This document shows positions 50,101 through 58,395 of a stretch of 64,000 nt of DNA, piece by piece. Below the pieces are notes generated by a model. That model was given only the letters and a program-made list of their open reading frames with translations, did no database searches and was not told the origin of the DNA. The stretch spans positions 25,542,355 to 25,606,354 of the forward strand of contig CM055877.1 in assembly GCA_029582165.1 (NCBI GenBank), in the 5' to 3' direction. The first letter of the stretch is position 1. Each line of letters begins with the position of its first letter. Origin of the DNA: Portulaca oleracea (Eukaryota; Streptophyta; Magnoliopsida; Caryophyllales; Portulacaceae). The position numbers and the translations under genes were made by a program.

Positions 50101-53100
50101 TCCAACTCCAACTTCGACTCCGATTAGCTGTTATACGTTTCCATAAAATGATTTTCTCCGACTTCGATTACTTCTAACTTCGATTACCGTTGATTATATA
50201 TCATACTTGTTAAAATAAAACACCATCAATAATTCTTAATTTTTTAATTTTAATTTTCAGTTTTTTTTTTTATTTTTTATATTAATTATTATAATTGGAC
50301 TTAATCAGATCAGTTATAATCGGACTTAATCAGATTAGAGGTGATCACTTCCATACTCGCTCCAATTATAATCGGAGTCGGATTTTTTAAATCGAATTCG
50401 AATTCGGAGTTTTTTTAGTCGAATTCGGATTCGGATTTTTCGTCGGAGCGAATCGAATTTGCTTCGGATTCAGGGACTAATATCCCTATAGACCTGCATG
50501 CATCTTCGATCGAGATCAAGTGTTTGCACCCTCGGCTCATATGAGTTTCAGGAGATCGAATCAGAGGATTACTTTATTGTATTTAACACAGTTATTATGC
50601 CCACATGCATTTGAATATTAACGCTGAGCGTGCCAAGTTTGTAGACACAAATTTTGAGTCTAAAATTCAATAAGACAGAAAATTGAGAAACAAATTAATT
50701 TGTATTAATGTTCGAATGTATGTGGATACAATTTCTGTATCAAATACAATAAAGTAGTCCTCTAATTTGATCTCCTGAAACTTGGATGAGCGGAGGGCGC
50801 GGGCAATTGATCTCGATTTTAGATGCAGGTCGAGCTGAAGAACTCAGTCGTAGCCCTTGATCATGACCCTGAAATTTTGCAGATCCTTGATCCTTGATGG
50901 TTGTAGCTAACGATGACATGTATTTTGATCTTTCTGGAGCTCCCGGAGTGTAGGATACTTGAATTCTGAATGCAAAATCAAGAGTTCTGAATGTAGAATC
51001 GAGAGCGTTGTTGCAGAATCCCGAGTGCTCAATCTCTAATGCCAAAATGTGTTTGGGGGGGGGGGGGGTTGTAAACGAGGGGGAGAACCTCTATTTATAG
51101 GCTTTGAAGACCTAGGATTTGAGTTGGACTTTGGACCTGTTATCCAAATTAATAAATTATTCATTTAATTTTATGTAAAGAAATAATTATTATTTTATGC
51201 ATCATCTTTGACACTTGTCATCTTGTGGTTGGTTAAAATTTAATTTTGACCAGGTAGGACCCCTGAACTCAACCTGACGCTTGATAATTTGTGATTTGTG
51301 ATTGGCCAAATAAAAATTAATTTATTTCAACGTGTCATTTTATTATTTACCGACAATTTTTTGCCTCCTATTGGTATACTAGTGTCCAGTGTTACTATTT
51401 ATCACCAAATGTCAATATATTAACGACAAATATAGATTAAAAGGTAGCATATACTAGTTTTTCAATTTAAAGAATGATATATTACAATTCAATACTCCAA
51501 AGTTAGTATATTAACATAAAACAATCCTATTTATAACGGTTGGAACAATCCTATTTATAATCCATACGAACCTATGTTTATACCCGTTGGGTAATCCATC
51601 AATTCGTCCCCATATCTGTAATCACCAAGTATTCAAGATTTTTTGGAAGTTTTATTCAGGTTTTTAGTTTTTTTTTTTTACATTTAGTTTTTTTTTTTTT
51701 TTTGGTTTAATCAAAAGAATGATGAATTCAATTGCATGGCAGTCATGTTGGATTCTTTAAAAAAATGATTGCACATAAGGTTCTACTCCTCTGCATACAT
51801 AACTGTGAAACTGTTGGCATTTGAAGGGGTCAACCAGTCTAAATTATTGAACAACATCGATAGAAGCGAAACATGCAATAACTAAGGAGGAAAGCTTGGA
51901 TTTGATTGTGGGTCATGACTAAAGTCCCACAATACCCCTCATTAAGAGTAAGAATCTAGATAAACAAACTTTGGTTGATTCCTTTGAGGTTTTTGCAAGT
52001 AGCCTTGTGAGCCCATCAATAGATGATGGTTCTGTCATTATTGGTCCATTTGGTGTTTCTAAGGCTTGTCCTAAAGTTATGAGCAAGTTGTCGTATGCTA
52101 ATGAGCTTGTAGCTCAAGTTGCATGAGGGTGGTAGGTTTATCTTCCCTACTAGGGTTCGATCCCTAGTGACCACAATTTCCTTGATGAAAATTGTTCGTG
52201 TCGTTGGGAGGCTTCTTATGGGCCTCATAGTGGTGTTCCTCCCTCCTCTTTGGGCTGGTAGGCCTACTGGGTTCTCCCTGATATATGAGATTCAGTAGGT
52301 GACTCGACTTACCAATGTAAAAAAAAAATAAAATTGTCATATAAAGTTTTTCTTATGAGAGTCTCTTAATTCGATGGTGTGGAGGATAAAGATAAGAAGG
52401 TCATTTCTGATAGTGATTGTACTATGGTGATATGCGTTGCCCTTTTCTTTCAGTTAGGTTTTGACCTAACTCCTAATTATGAGGATTATGTTCATGAGAC
52501 TTCGAAAGCCAGAGTTAGACAAAAGAGAAATATGAGCATAATGTGGAAATTCAAGTGGTGTTTGTACAAACAAGCAATGAGCAAGGTCGCTTCTTTAAGG
52601 AGTCTAGGTCTCAATAAAAGGAAGAAAAGGTGCTCTAAAAATTGCAAGTCCGACAATAAATATGAGATGAGTTATGGATCAACGGGGACAATTTGGAGGA
52701 ATATGTTGAAATCTCTCTCAATTGATTGGATGAGCTGGCACGCAAAGTAGCAAAGGTTGGATGCAGTTTAGGCTTCATTCGCGGTGATCAAGAGACTGCA
52801 ACGAAGATTTTTAGGGACAAATGGATGGAAGAAAAAAAAAGAAAAATTAATCGAAGTTAAATGTCTTATTTAGATTTTTATTTTTTTGTGCTTTGATCAC
52901 CTTTGGTACATTTTGTTATAGCTGTCGAGTTGTTGTATTATATCATTTTTGTAACTTTGTCATGATCTCTTCGGCCTGATTCGGATTTTGAACAATCCCA
53001 ACAACAAAAAAAAAGCTTTTGTACCATTTAAACTGACACATGAAAGAACTTTAGAGAATCTTCAACCCCATGGACTTCCTTTCCAACTCCATCATTTCTC

Positions 53101-53424
53101 CCTCATTTCAACCCTATTTTGTGAGAAAAAAGAAGAAACAAACAAAATGGAGCCAGTATATATGGGTCAGGTGTTGTTAGTATCGTCCCCACCGCATATT
53201 TGTATGTCTTAAAAGTTAACATCAATACTTTGACATTCTGCCCAGGTAGGGTATGTAGGGGTCGAATGTGATAGTTTTACTCCTAAATTTTGTAATTTAA
53301 TGAATTGGTTCCAATTAATGCAAGGATTTAGAATCAGCCGTTGTCGATTTCTCGATGAAAAAAGAAACAGTAGAAGTTTTACTGTGCGTCGTTCTTTATA
53401 ATAATAAATTTGTTGTTGTTGTTA

Positions 53425-53476
<52 letters not shown>

Positions 53477-54919
53477 TATTACTACTACTATTTAAACCCT
53501 CAAACAGTGTTCAAATAGTTCAGGAGTATACCTTACAAACACCAATAATTCATCAAAACTCCTAAAGTACCTAAACTACTACTAAATTCCAACTTGATCG
53601 AAACCTAATTGAACTCAAGGTATGGATCACCTAAATTACAGAAAATTTAACACCCGATTAAGAACACGTTCTTACATTTCAGTTGACCCTCTTAAACATC
53701 AAGCGAAAACACAAAAACTATGTACAAGACAAATTGCTCAATAACCATCTTCAAATCAAGAAACCCATCTTCTTACTCCTTCTCAATGTATATCCTCTTG
53801 ATACCCTTAGCTTTGATCTGGCTAAGTTTTTGAAGGTTTGCAATTTTAGAAAAGTGTCATCCCAACTCTTTTTTTCTTTTTTTCTTTTTTTAAAAAAAGA
53901 TCATACCTATATCCATTAAAATGGGGTTTGGTTCAAGATGCATATTTTTGGGTTCAAGTGTGATTCTCACCCCTTGTTTTCCCTTCTTTAAGGTCCATCC
54001 TCTGTGGGAAAAATGAATGGATTTTTAGAGTGTAGAACCATCATTGGGTCTACAATCGTCAGCTTAGGTTTTTGGTTGATATGGTTCTACATGGTATCAG
54101 AACTAGACATGAGCAAGATGTCTCGGGTTCGAATCTTAGCACCCCCCATATACACTTGTGCAAGGTGAAGGGGGCCTTTGCAGCATCCACGCTTCAAGCC
54201 CAAAGGGAATTCGTGTGAGGAGGCGTGTTAGACTATAAACCTATCATTGGGCCTACAACCATCAGTTTAAGTTTTTGATTGAGATGATTCTACAGGATTG
54301 AACTTACATTGTTTTATCATTGATTTTAAAATCTAATTGAAAGTGTTTGTCCTACAAATAATGCAAATAACATGACAACAACACCCACAATCACTAATCT
54401 GATCAGAAAATTCCCAGCAAACTAATGAAATTGAAGGAATGATTTCCAAAAATATCAGCAAAGTAAGAAAACAAAGAGGAGATGGGCAAGCATAGGGGAG
54501 TCAACGAATTGGTCAAGTGCTTATTTATCATCTCCACTTAAACCGATGATAATGGACAAAATTATAAATACTAGATTAAGCCTTAAATACAAGCATACTA
54601 TTAGAATCTACATCAAAAGCAATGTTGTCTTAGACAACAGCATTGAAAAACTCAATTTTGCATTGAGTAGAAGCAATATTATGGCAATACTTAGATTAAT
54701 AAATTAGAAGATAATTTGGTGGGAAGTTGTACATAACCTGGAGCTAGCATAGTCATAGAGCTTGCCAGTACTTGAGAAGATTATGACACCAACTTCAGCA
54801 TCACAAAGTATGGCCAACTCCTTTGCTTTCTTCAGCAATCCGTTCCTTCGCTTTGAGAATGTCACCTGTCTGCTTGTTGTGTTATCGATCCTTCTTATCA
54901 CAATCTTTCCCCTTCCCAT
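35004..54919 (-). CDS. AGL17/ANR1-clade MIKC MADS-box transcription factor
   Basis: A nuclear DNA-binding protein of the MIKC type, expected to bind CArG boxes as a dimer. Seven exons on the minus strand join in phase to 234 residues: MADS domain 1-60 ([10 protein letters not shown] start, [20 protein letters not shown]), intervening region 61-87 ([18 protein letters not shown]), K domain from [14 protein letters not shown] at 88 through [20 protein letters not shown], then three 14-residue coiled-coil units at 142-183, and a variable Gln-rich C-terminus ([16 protein letters not shown]). [19 protein letters not shown] and the LSQPQQQ tail place it in the AGL17 clade, whose members act in root nitrate response, flowering or stomatal patterning. 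The specific role here is unknown. Introns are about 15556, 1655, 1731, 77, 112 and 80 bp. The protein stops at AIKLG, lacking the LQL-type residues common at the end of this clade. Confidence 0.95.
35240..35323 (-). CDS. AGL17-like gene, exon 6 (units 2 and 3, undivided)
   Basis: 84 bp encoding [14 protein letters not shown] followed without an intron by [14 protein letters not shown], from the acceptor TTGCAG to the donor AAAAAG|GTATCT. The AAG|GTAAAC at 35282 would be a usable donor after the first 42 bp. Reading through it is required to keep the conserved ENMELYKK block, and the VYGRGD segment then follows in phase from exon 7. Confidence 0.85.
35436..35477 (-). CDS. AGL17-like gene, exon 5 (14-residue unit 1)
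   Basis: 42 bp encoding [14 protein letters not shown], between TTTGCAG and AAG|GTTATA. Confidence 0.95.
35555..35654 (-). CDS. AGL17-like gene, exon 4 (K domain)
   Basis: 100 bp after CTCCAG, encoding [19 protein letters not shown] and then [14 protein letters not shown], with donor AAAAAAG|GTAC. The length matches the family. Confidence 0.95.
36191..36205. repeat. G15 run in intron 3
   Basis: Fifteen consecutive G on the plus strand, C on the transcribed RNA, next to another GGGG. Confidence 0.9.
36688..36800 (+). repeat. Dispersed repeat, copy 2 of 3 (possible SINE)
   Basis: Matches 21030-21150 and 53231-53345: GAGTGAGGCATGGAGGTGTC, TACCCCTAAATTTTACAATTT, GGTTCCAATTGACCCAAG. It lies in MADS intron 3, opposite to the gene's orientation. 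Confidence 0.5.
37386..37447 (-). CDS. AGL17-like gene, exon 3 (K domain start)
   Basis: 62 bp after a TTGGTAG acceptor, encoding [20 protein letters not shown], ending CACCG|GTATCA. 62 bp is the typical length. Confidence 0.95.
37634..37652. repeat. C19 run in intron 2
   Basis: Nineteen consecutive C flanked by T-rich DNA, about 190 bp upstream (in gene sense) of the exon 3 acceptor. In the transcript it is a G19 run. Confidence 0.9.
38650..38985. mobile_element. Possible solo LTR in intron 2
   Basis: A compact AT-rich block with an internal TATA-like AGCTATATAAATC near 38888, ending near GGTTCTACACCA, resembles a small retrotransposon LTR. No target duplication was fixed. It lies close to exon 2 of the MADS gene. 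Confidence 0.3.
39103..39181 (-). CDS. AGL17-like gene, exon 2 (I region)
   Basis: 79 bp between a TTGCCAG acceptor and the AAAG|GTAAAT donor, encoding [18 protein letters not shown] and ending ANPNCELK. The length matches the usual second exon of this clade, and the phase matches exon 1. Confidence 0.95.
40162..40179. repeat. C18 run in intron 1
   Basis: Eighteen consecutive C on the plus strand, between T-rich and A-rich DNA. Confidence 0.9.
40301..40632. repeat. Direct duplication, about 165 bp x 2
   Basis: Both copies start gatagatttgaat (40301 and 40473) and share gtcaaaatcatc, cttatcctntnttttgaa, and aagctttgtaaatnat near their ends. Divergence is roughly 20-25 percent, so it is older than the other duplications. 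Confidence 0.7.
42687..42847. repeat. Tandem duplication, about 80 bp x 2
   Basis: The unit starts aaaacttgttttggatacct and ends tccttatgagaat. The copies at 42687-42767 and 42768-42847 differ by one substitution and a 2-bp indel. Confidence 0.9.
43568..43709. repeat. Tandem duplication, about 70 bp x 2
   Basis: Both copies begin tcacaa(g/a)tgaatcc/ttc and include ggtttggtag and gatagaccgaga-like words. They are moderately diverged. Confidence 0.6.
44947..44959. repeat. G13 run after a T-run in intron 1
   Basis: Thirteen G directly after about eleven T. Confidence 0.9.
46364..47583. mobile_element. hAT-type element with 8-bp target duplication, split by a TRIM
   Basis: CCCTCTTT flanks it exactly at 46356-46363 and 47584-47591. 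The ends CAGAGTTGGCAGT and, inverted, GAGGGATGGCAAT match at most positions and are hAT-like. About 540 bp remain once the TRIM at 46484-47163 is discounted. The element interior carries gggtatgggtaagc and similar words but no transposase. Confidence 0.85.
46484..47163 (+). mobile_element. TRIM retrotransposon, 680 bp
   Basis: Two direct terminal repeats of about 180 bp (46484-46665 and 46986-47163) begin TGTTGGGATTCAC / TGTTGAGATTCAC. They share ttaacttgtgtaccatrggcc, and the first ends CCAACA. Two bases after the first repeat comes TGGTATCATAACTGATGG, a Met-tRNA-type primer site. A purine-rich GAAGGGGGAGAT precedes the second repeat. The internal 320 bp encode nothing recognisable, as expected for TRIMs, which rely on other elements' enzymes. 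GTATC / GTAAC flank it, a 5-bp duplication with one change. Confidence 0.85.
48633..49137. mobile_element. Fold-back element with about 190-bp inverted arms
   Basis: The left arm starts AAAGGACTATAATAGGTTG and the inverted right arm starts TTGGACTATAATATACTAT. Further in, GCATTGAGAATGAGTTCCGG on the left pairs with GCATTGAGAACGAGTTCCGG from the right. The centre is AT-rich. Its ends are related to the elements at 13727 and 29430. No target duplication is clear. Confidence 0.75.
49262..50622 (+). mobile_element. LTR, plus orientation, 3' end missing (left half of a head-to-head pair)
   Basis: This stretch is an inverted copy of 50630-51530. Shared landmarks in order are aattgaattgtaatatatca, gaggcaaaaa, TAAATTAATTTTTATTTG, the TATA-like CCTATAAATA at 49648, gcattttggcattagagatt, cttcagctcgacctg and ttactttattgtattt. 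A 542-bp hAT element interrupts it at 49947. Similarity stops near 50622 (atgcatttgaatatta), before the LTR end seen in the other copy, and the text then runs straight into the other copy's primer site. Confidence 0.75.
49947..50488. mobile_element. hAT-type MITE, 542 bp, inside the LTR
   Basis: The ends are TAGGGATGGCAATGGG and, inverted, TAGGGATATTAGTCCC. TCGACCTG and TAGACCTG flank it (7 of 8 identical). The LTR copy at 50630-51530 is uninterrupted at this site (ctcgacctgcat), which shows an empty target. The interior repeats ggaggtggaggtccacctcc and aattcggattcgg words. Confidence 0.88.
50632..50650 (-). other. Primer-site-like sequence of the minus-strand LTR
   Basis: On the minus strand GTGTCTACAAACTTGGCACG crosses an LTR end (TGTCTACA) into TTGGCACGCTCAGCG, which resembles the TTGGCACGCCCAGTGGG primer site common after plant retrotransposon LTRs. 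Confidence 0.55.
50651..51530 (-). mobile_element. LTR, minus orientation (right half of a head-to-head pair)
   Basis: About 880 bp ending (minus sense) in TGTCTACA beside the primer-like site, with the TATA-like CCTATAAATAG near 51098. It mirrors 49262-50622. The open frame on the minus strand at 50740-51045 ([13 protein letters not shown]) and the matching plus-strand frame at 49697 ([11 protein letters not shown]) are the same LTR text and are probably not proteins. A G14 run lies at 51055-51068. Confidence 0.75.
51055..51068. repeat. G14 run in the minus-strand LTR
   Basis: Fourteen consecutive G on the plus strand. The mirror position in the other LTR copy has shorter C runs (ccccccctcccc-like), so the run has expanded. 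Confidence 0.85.
51531..52102. other. Non-coding stretch
   Basis: T-rich tracts at 51670-51705. A short duplicated word (aacaatcctatttataa) occurs twice just inside the left edge. No gene was seen. Confidence 0.4.
52103..52334 (+). mobile_element. tRNA-derived SINE, about 232 bp
   Basis: The 5' part has both internal pol III promoter boxes: TAGCTCAAGTTGC (A box) at 52110 and GGTTCGATCCC (B box) at 52154, spaced as in tRNA-derived SINEs. The body ends TACCAATGTAAAAAAAAAATA, an A-rich tail. It does not fold into a full tRNA beyond this head. The target duplication was not identified. Confidence 0.85.
52379..52750 (+). pseudogene. Unidentified ORF, 123 codons
   Basis: An open frame starting [14 protein letters not shown], basic in its second half ([17 protein letters not shown]). 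No domain was recognised. Its place right after a SINE inside a MADS intron and the T-rich tail near 52860-52960 fit a decayed LINE or captured gene piece. That is a guess. Confidence 0.25.
53231..53345 (+). repeat. Dispersed repeat, copy 3 of 3 (possible SINE)
   Basis: TGACATTCTGCCCAGGTAGG, GGGGTCGAATGTG, TTTACTCCTAAATTTTG and GGTTCCAATTAATGCAAGG match the copies at 21030 and 36688. The tail runs into a trinucleotide repeat at 53411. Confidence 0.5.
53411..53490. repeat. (GTT/ATT)n microsatellite
   Basis: Mixed gtt, att, atc and act trinucleotides, about 80 bp, following the dispersed repeat. Confidence 0.9.
54024..54294 (+). mobile_element. Very small TRIM/SMART-like retrotransposon, 271 bp
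   Basis: Direct terminal repeats lie at 54024-54091 (68 bp) and 54226-54294 (69 bp). They share atcattgggyctacaaycrtc and end in TTCTACA. Directly after the first comes TGGTATCAGAAC, a Met-tRNA-type primer site. Purine-rich GTGTGAGGAGG precedes the second. GGATT flanks the element exactly on both sides (54019-54023 and 54295-54299). There is no coding capacity. It sits about 450 bp from the MADS exon 1 donor. Confidence 0.9.
54738..54919 (-). CDS. AGL17-like gene, exon 1 (MADS domain)
   Basis: 182 bp from ATG 54919 to the donor CTCCAG|GTTATG, encoding the whole MADS domain and ending after two bases of the Ser-61 codon. An upstream frame extension exists, but the MGRGK start is the conserved one. 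No stop or frame change. Confidence 0.97.
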
Positions 54920-54927
54920 ATCGATCT

Positions 54928-55090
54928 CTAAAATAAAGTCAAATTCGACCTGAAAAACCGATTCCGAGGCACATTGAGCGAGGATGACATAAGAATAACT
55001 CGGCCCGGATCGAATTGGACAAAAATGGAAAGAAGTAGAGCAGAAAAAAGGGGGAAATTGATAGAACAATGATTGAGATTGGAAGAATAC
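54928..55090 (-). other. Probable leader intron of the MADS gene
   Basis: The minus strand has a donor CTTTTCAG|GTATTC (GT at 55089-55090) and an acceptor ATTTTAG ending at 54928, 8 bp before the start codon. Leader introns at this position are common in MIKC genes. It needs transcript support. Confidence 0.55.
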
Positions 55091-55370
55091 CTGAAAAGGG
55101 GTATTGAGAGAGGGTTAGAGAGAGAAGGAGAGGTTGTTACTTAGTGTAGAAAGGAGGAGACAAAAGAAGGAAATAAGGTTGGGTTGGGAATATTTCTGGG
55201 TGTTGTTGGAATTTAATGTTTGATTTGATTTGAAATGAAATGAGGGAGGAATGGCTACTAACTATATCAGGAAAGTGTCGAGTGTTTTTGGGAAGAAATG
55301 AAGGGGGGAGATGAAATCACTAATTGTTTTGATTTGTGTTTGGGTTTGTGTTTGTGTTTGTGTTCATTCA
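55091..55370 (-). other. Probable 5' untranslated exon of the MADS gene
   Basis: The minus strand reads ACAAACACAAACACAAAC near 55335-55365, then a CT-rich run (CTTCTCTCTCTAACC) at 55110-55135, ending at the donor near 55091. The start is inferred from the TATA box. Confidence 0.45.
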
Positions 55371-55397
55371 AGTTTTGATTAAAGTAATCAAAATCAA

Positions 55398-55403
55398 TAT
55401 ATA
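55398..55403 (-). promoter_or_regulatory. Candidate TATA box of the MADS gene
   Basis: TATATA in the minus-strand context ACTTATATATTGAT, about 480 bp upstream of the ATG, including the proposed leader intron. It is the best TATA-like site between the leader and the upstream MITEs. Confidence 0.5.
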
Positions 55404-55654
55404 AGTCCATGCCATTGGTTACTACAAGTAAAAGGGCACTTCCTCAAATAGATCATTGACATCTGGCTTTTCCTAGGTTTCCTAGTTTTCATTTTTCTAT
55501 TTCCCACTTGTCTTTGTTTATTGCCATTTTTCATTCATCCCTTATCTTTTTCATGTCCTTCCAGCTTTGCCCCTCACTCCCTTCAAGATCATGTAATTAA
55601 CTTGGATTGGAATTCGGAACCCTCTAAACTCAACTCCTTCCTTCACTACTGCAC

Positions 55655-55906
55655 CATCTGTTTCATACTAATTGTCGTATTTGGAAATCGCATAATCAAA
55701 GTTCTAAAAATTTGATCTAATATTTCTCAATATATAAGGTGATTTGCTATATAAAGTTATCTTCATTAGATTTGTAACGAAAAATATTATCATAAAAATA
55801 TAATATTACAATTGTTAATACACATATTATGTAAGAAATTATCATTCAATGAATGACACTAGAGACCGTAAAAGTTAAAATTATAACTATTAATATGAAA
55901 TAGATG
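55655..55906. mobile_element. Possible Stowaway-family remnant
   Basis: It shares ttagatttgtaacgaaaaat and taatatta-type interior words with the Stowaway copies at 13565 and 14190, without clean ends. It lies in the MADS upstream region. Confidence 0.35.
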
Positions 55907-55978
55907 AAGTGCAATTTTGTTGTTTCATAACCATAGTTCATATAAATTGGATATACTTAAATTTTATGATTACCACTA

Positions 55979-56196
55979 CCCCTTTTTATTTATCAAATTA
56001 CTTAATCTCTTCATTTCTTTATTTGTCAAATTATCTAATCTTTTAACTTCGATGTTGTGATACTCATTCCTTAATAAATAAATATTTTACCACATTCTAA
56101 GTATATTTTTTATAATTTGCCAAAATTTTATTCAATTCCTTATGTTTATTGGTTTTATGAAAGAAGTTTTAACGACAATTATTTAGGGACGAAGGT
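55979..56196. mobile_element. Stowaway-like MITE, 218 bp
   Basis: CCCCTTTTTATTTATC at the left and, inverted, CCTTCGTCCCTAAATAATTG at the right, each next to TA. It lies about 0.6 kb upstream of the proposed MADS promoter. Confidence 0.5.
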
Positions 56197-56419
56197 ACGT
56201 AGTATTAAATATCAACTGTGTTTTCCTTTTAATAATTATTATAATCCATGATATGGAAAATATTTATGTATCACATTTTATATAACTAGTCAATGAGATG
56301 AACAATTTGTTAACTTGATAGAAATATTAACCTAAAAGAATAGGCATGTACATTAATTTGTTAACTCAAACACTATTCTTAGAATAGCATTTGATATATC
56401 AACCATCACAAGACAGTTC

Positions 56420-56780
56420 TTAGAATAGCATTTGATGTAATTTTGGTAAAAATATGAATATGATAATGTAATTTTATCTTAGGAAATTATCCGTATTTTT
56501 TTAGGTAAATGTACATTAATATGCTAACTCAAACACTATTCGCTATATAAATTGTTATCTGCTATTTAAAATGCTAATTTCAGCGAACATGACCTAAGGT
56601 TATGTTTGGCAATAATGTTTAACGTTTTGACCAAGTTAAAATTTTAATTGCATAAATATTTAGTGTTAGATAAGGTAGTATTTTGAGTAGCATTTAACAC
56701 TTTAAATAGTGTTTTTTGAGACATTTATAAAGTTAATGTTTAGCGTTTAAAATAACCTTTCATTTTTTAATGAGAAATTT
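56420..56780. mobile_element. Two abutting MITE ends
   Basis: GCGAACATGACC ends one element, TAA follows, and GGTTATGTTTGGCAA starts another at about 56599. Both ends are of the GGYYRTGTTYGG type seen at 11513 and 10817. The outer ends were not located with confidence. Confidence 0.4.
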
Positions 56781-57489
56781 ACTTATGAAAATTGTCTGTA
56801 TCTTTTTATGTGGGATTAAAGTGTTATCCATCATATAGAACATTGCATAGAACTAGATGGTCAAAGATTCAAATAATAATAATATGATATTTAGGGAGAC
56901 AAAGAGAGGACGTGGGAGTCATGTAACTCGTGAGTGGGATGGAAACCAAAGGGGTGGCAGCACAGCAGTCTACAATTTTGTCAGGAAAATAAAAAGAAGC
57001 AACCTTTCTTTTTTGGGAATCAACGTTTTCCCCAAATTAGAAATTTATCATTACCCTAATTTGATGCCATTTTGTGGGCTTTATCTTCTTCCTTTACTTG
57101 CCCCTCCTTTTTCAGTTTTTCTCTACAAAATATTTGCAAACTTGCACCTTTCTTACTTCCAATTTGGCTTGGTCACCTAATCTATAAATAGAATTTATAC
57201 ATTTAACATAAACTATATCACTCTCTTTATATAATTCCAACTTGCAATATTTGGGGTATATTATTATGATTATTATATTCTCAACATGTTTAATTCTAAA
57301 AATAGATTTGGTTTCTGTCAAATCTTCATTTGATTACGTCATAGTGGGTTTTGAAGTGTTACTTTAGACCATCTATTTTTCATGGTTGAGGGCATTTTTA
57401 AGTAAACTTTGAAGAACACAAGTACTGTTATAAAACATTAATCACAAAAATAATATACTAACAATATATACTAAGATTGCGTCTCTTAT
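56781..57489. other. Upstream region without a recognised gene
   Basis: The open frame at 56857-57180 (107 codons) has no domain, and its hydrophobic end is low-complexity. It is not supported as a gene. Confidence 0.4.
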
Positions 57490-58090
57490 ATGTATTTAGG
57501 GTTGGCAATGAGTCCATTCAACCCGAGCTTGGCAGGCTCGAGGCTTGGTTTGCGAGCTTGGCGAGCCTGAAAAGTGAGGCTTGCGAGAATGAGCTTTAAT
57601 GAGCCAATACTTGTTCATTGTCACTCAATTTGTTAACTTACAAATTAATAATAAAGGGTATCTCTTAAAATAGAAAATAGTAAAAAAAAACGCTTATAAC
57701 AAAGTTAAGTAAAGATATAAGATTAAAAATTAATTAATTCAAAATAACTATAGGATGTAAAATAAAATAATTTTATATCGTTAATGAAAATAATTTATGA
57801 TTGCAGATTTACAACACATAAAAAAAAGATATATATCAAAAGCACATGTGTGCAATTATGTGACTAATGTAATTTTGTTTCGGAATTTGGATAATCAAAC
57901 ACAATATATTTCGTCTATTTTTCATTCTTCACGAGCCTTACGAGCTTCTTTGGGGTCGGCTTGGCTCGTTTATGTGACGAGCTTGAGCCCGAACCGGCTC
58001 GAGCTTATTGCAAGTCGAGCTTATCAAGCTTCCCTACAAGCTAGCTCACGAGGGCTCACCAGCCAGCTCGGGTCACTTAAAGCTCTATAT
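57490..58090. mobile_element. hAT-type remnant rich in gagctt words
   Basis: The left end TAGGGTTGGCAATGAGTCC is hAT-like. The ends of the block carry many cgagctt / aagctcg words that pair as inverted sequence. The matching right terminus was not found. Confidence 0.4.
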
Positions 58091-58395
58091 GCATTAATTT
58101 TATATAGTACACATATTAATAAACGCAACAGTAGACTGTAGTTCAAAGAATATAGTGGTGATGATTGATATTTTTGGTATTAATTAATCTGCATAAATGT
58201 CAGAAGCATACGCCCACATACATAAATAACTAACTCTGATGGCATATACTACCAGGTGTCCCCACCTCTAATGCTAAAATTAGAAAATGCTAAAGGAAAT
58301 AACAACATTACATTTTTATTCCGCTCTCCCACCATATATGAGCTCGCCAAAACGCAGAGTACAAGTGCCTTCAATCTTCATGTACCATACCCCCT

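Larger units (their letters stand above)
39182..54737 (-). other. First coding intron of the MADS gene, about 15.6 kb
   Basis: Donor at 54736-54737 (GT on the minus strand) and acceptor AG at 39182-39183. It contains the tandem repeats at 40301, 42687 and 43568, the nested hAT/TRIM at 46364, the fold-back element at 48633, the LTR pair at 49262-51530, a SINE at 52103, and a TRIM at 54024. The stretch 41.0-46.3 kb holds no convincing gene. Its open frames are short and without domains. Confidence 0.9.

Noticed and set aside
54093..54150. tRNA-like text with TGGTATCAGAAC and CGGGTTCGAATC
   Set aside because: It does not form a tRNA gene. The first word is the TRIM primer site, and the element has LTRs and a target duplication.
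56857..57180. 107-codon frame starting MVKDSNNNNM
   Set aside because: No domain, low-complexity hydrophobic tail, and it sits in the AT-rich upstream region.
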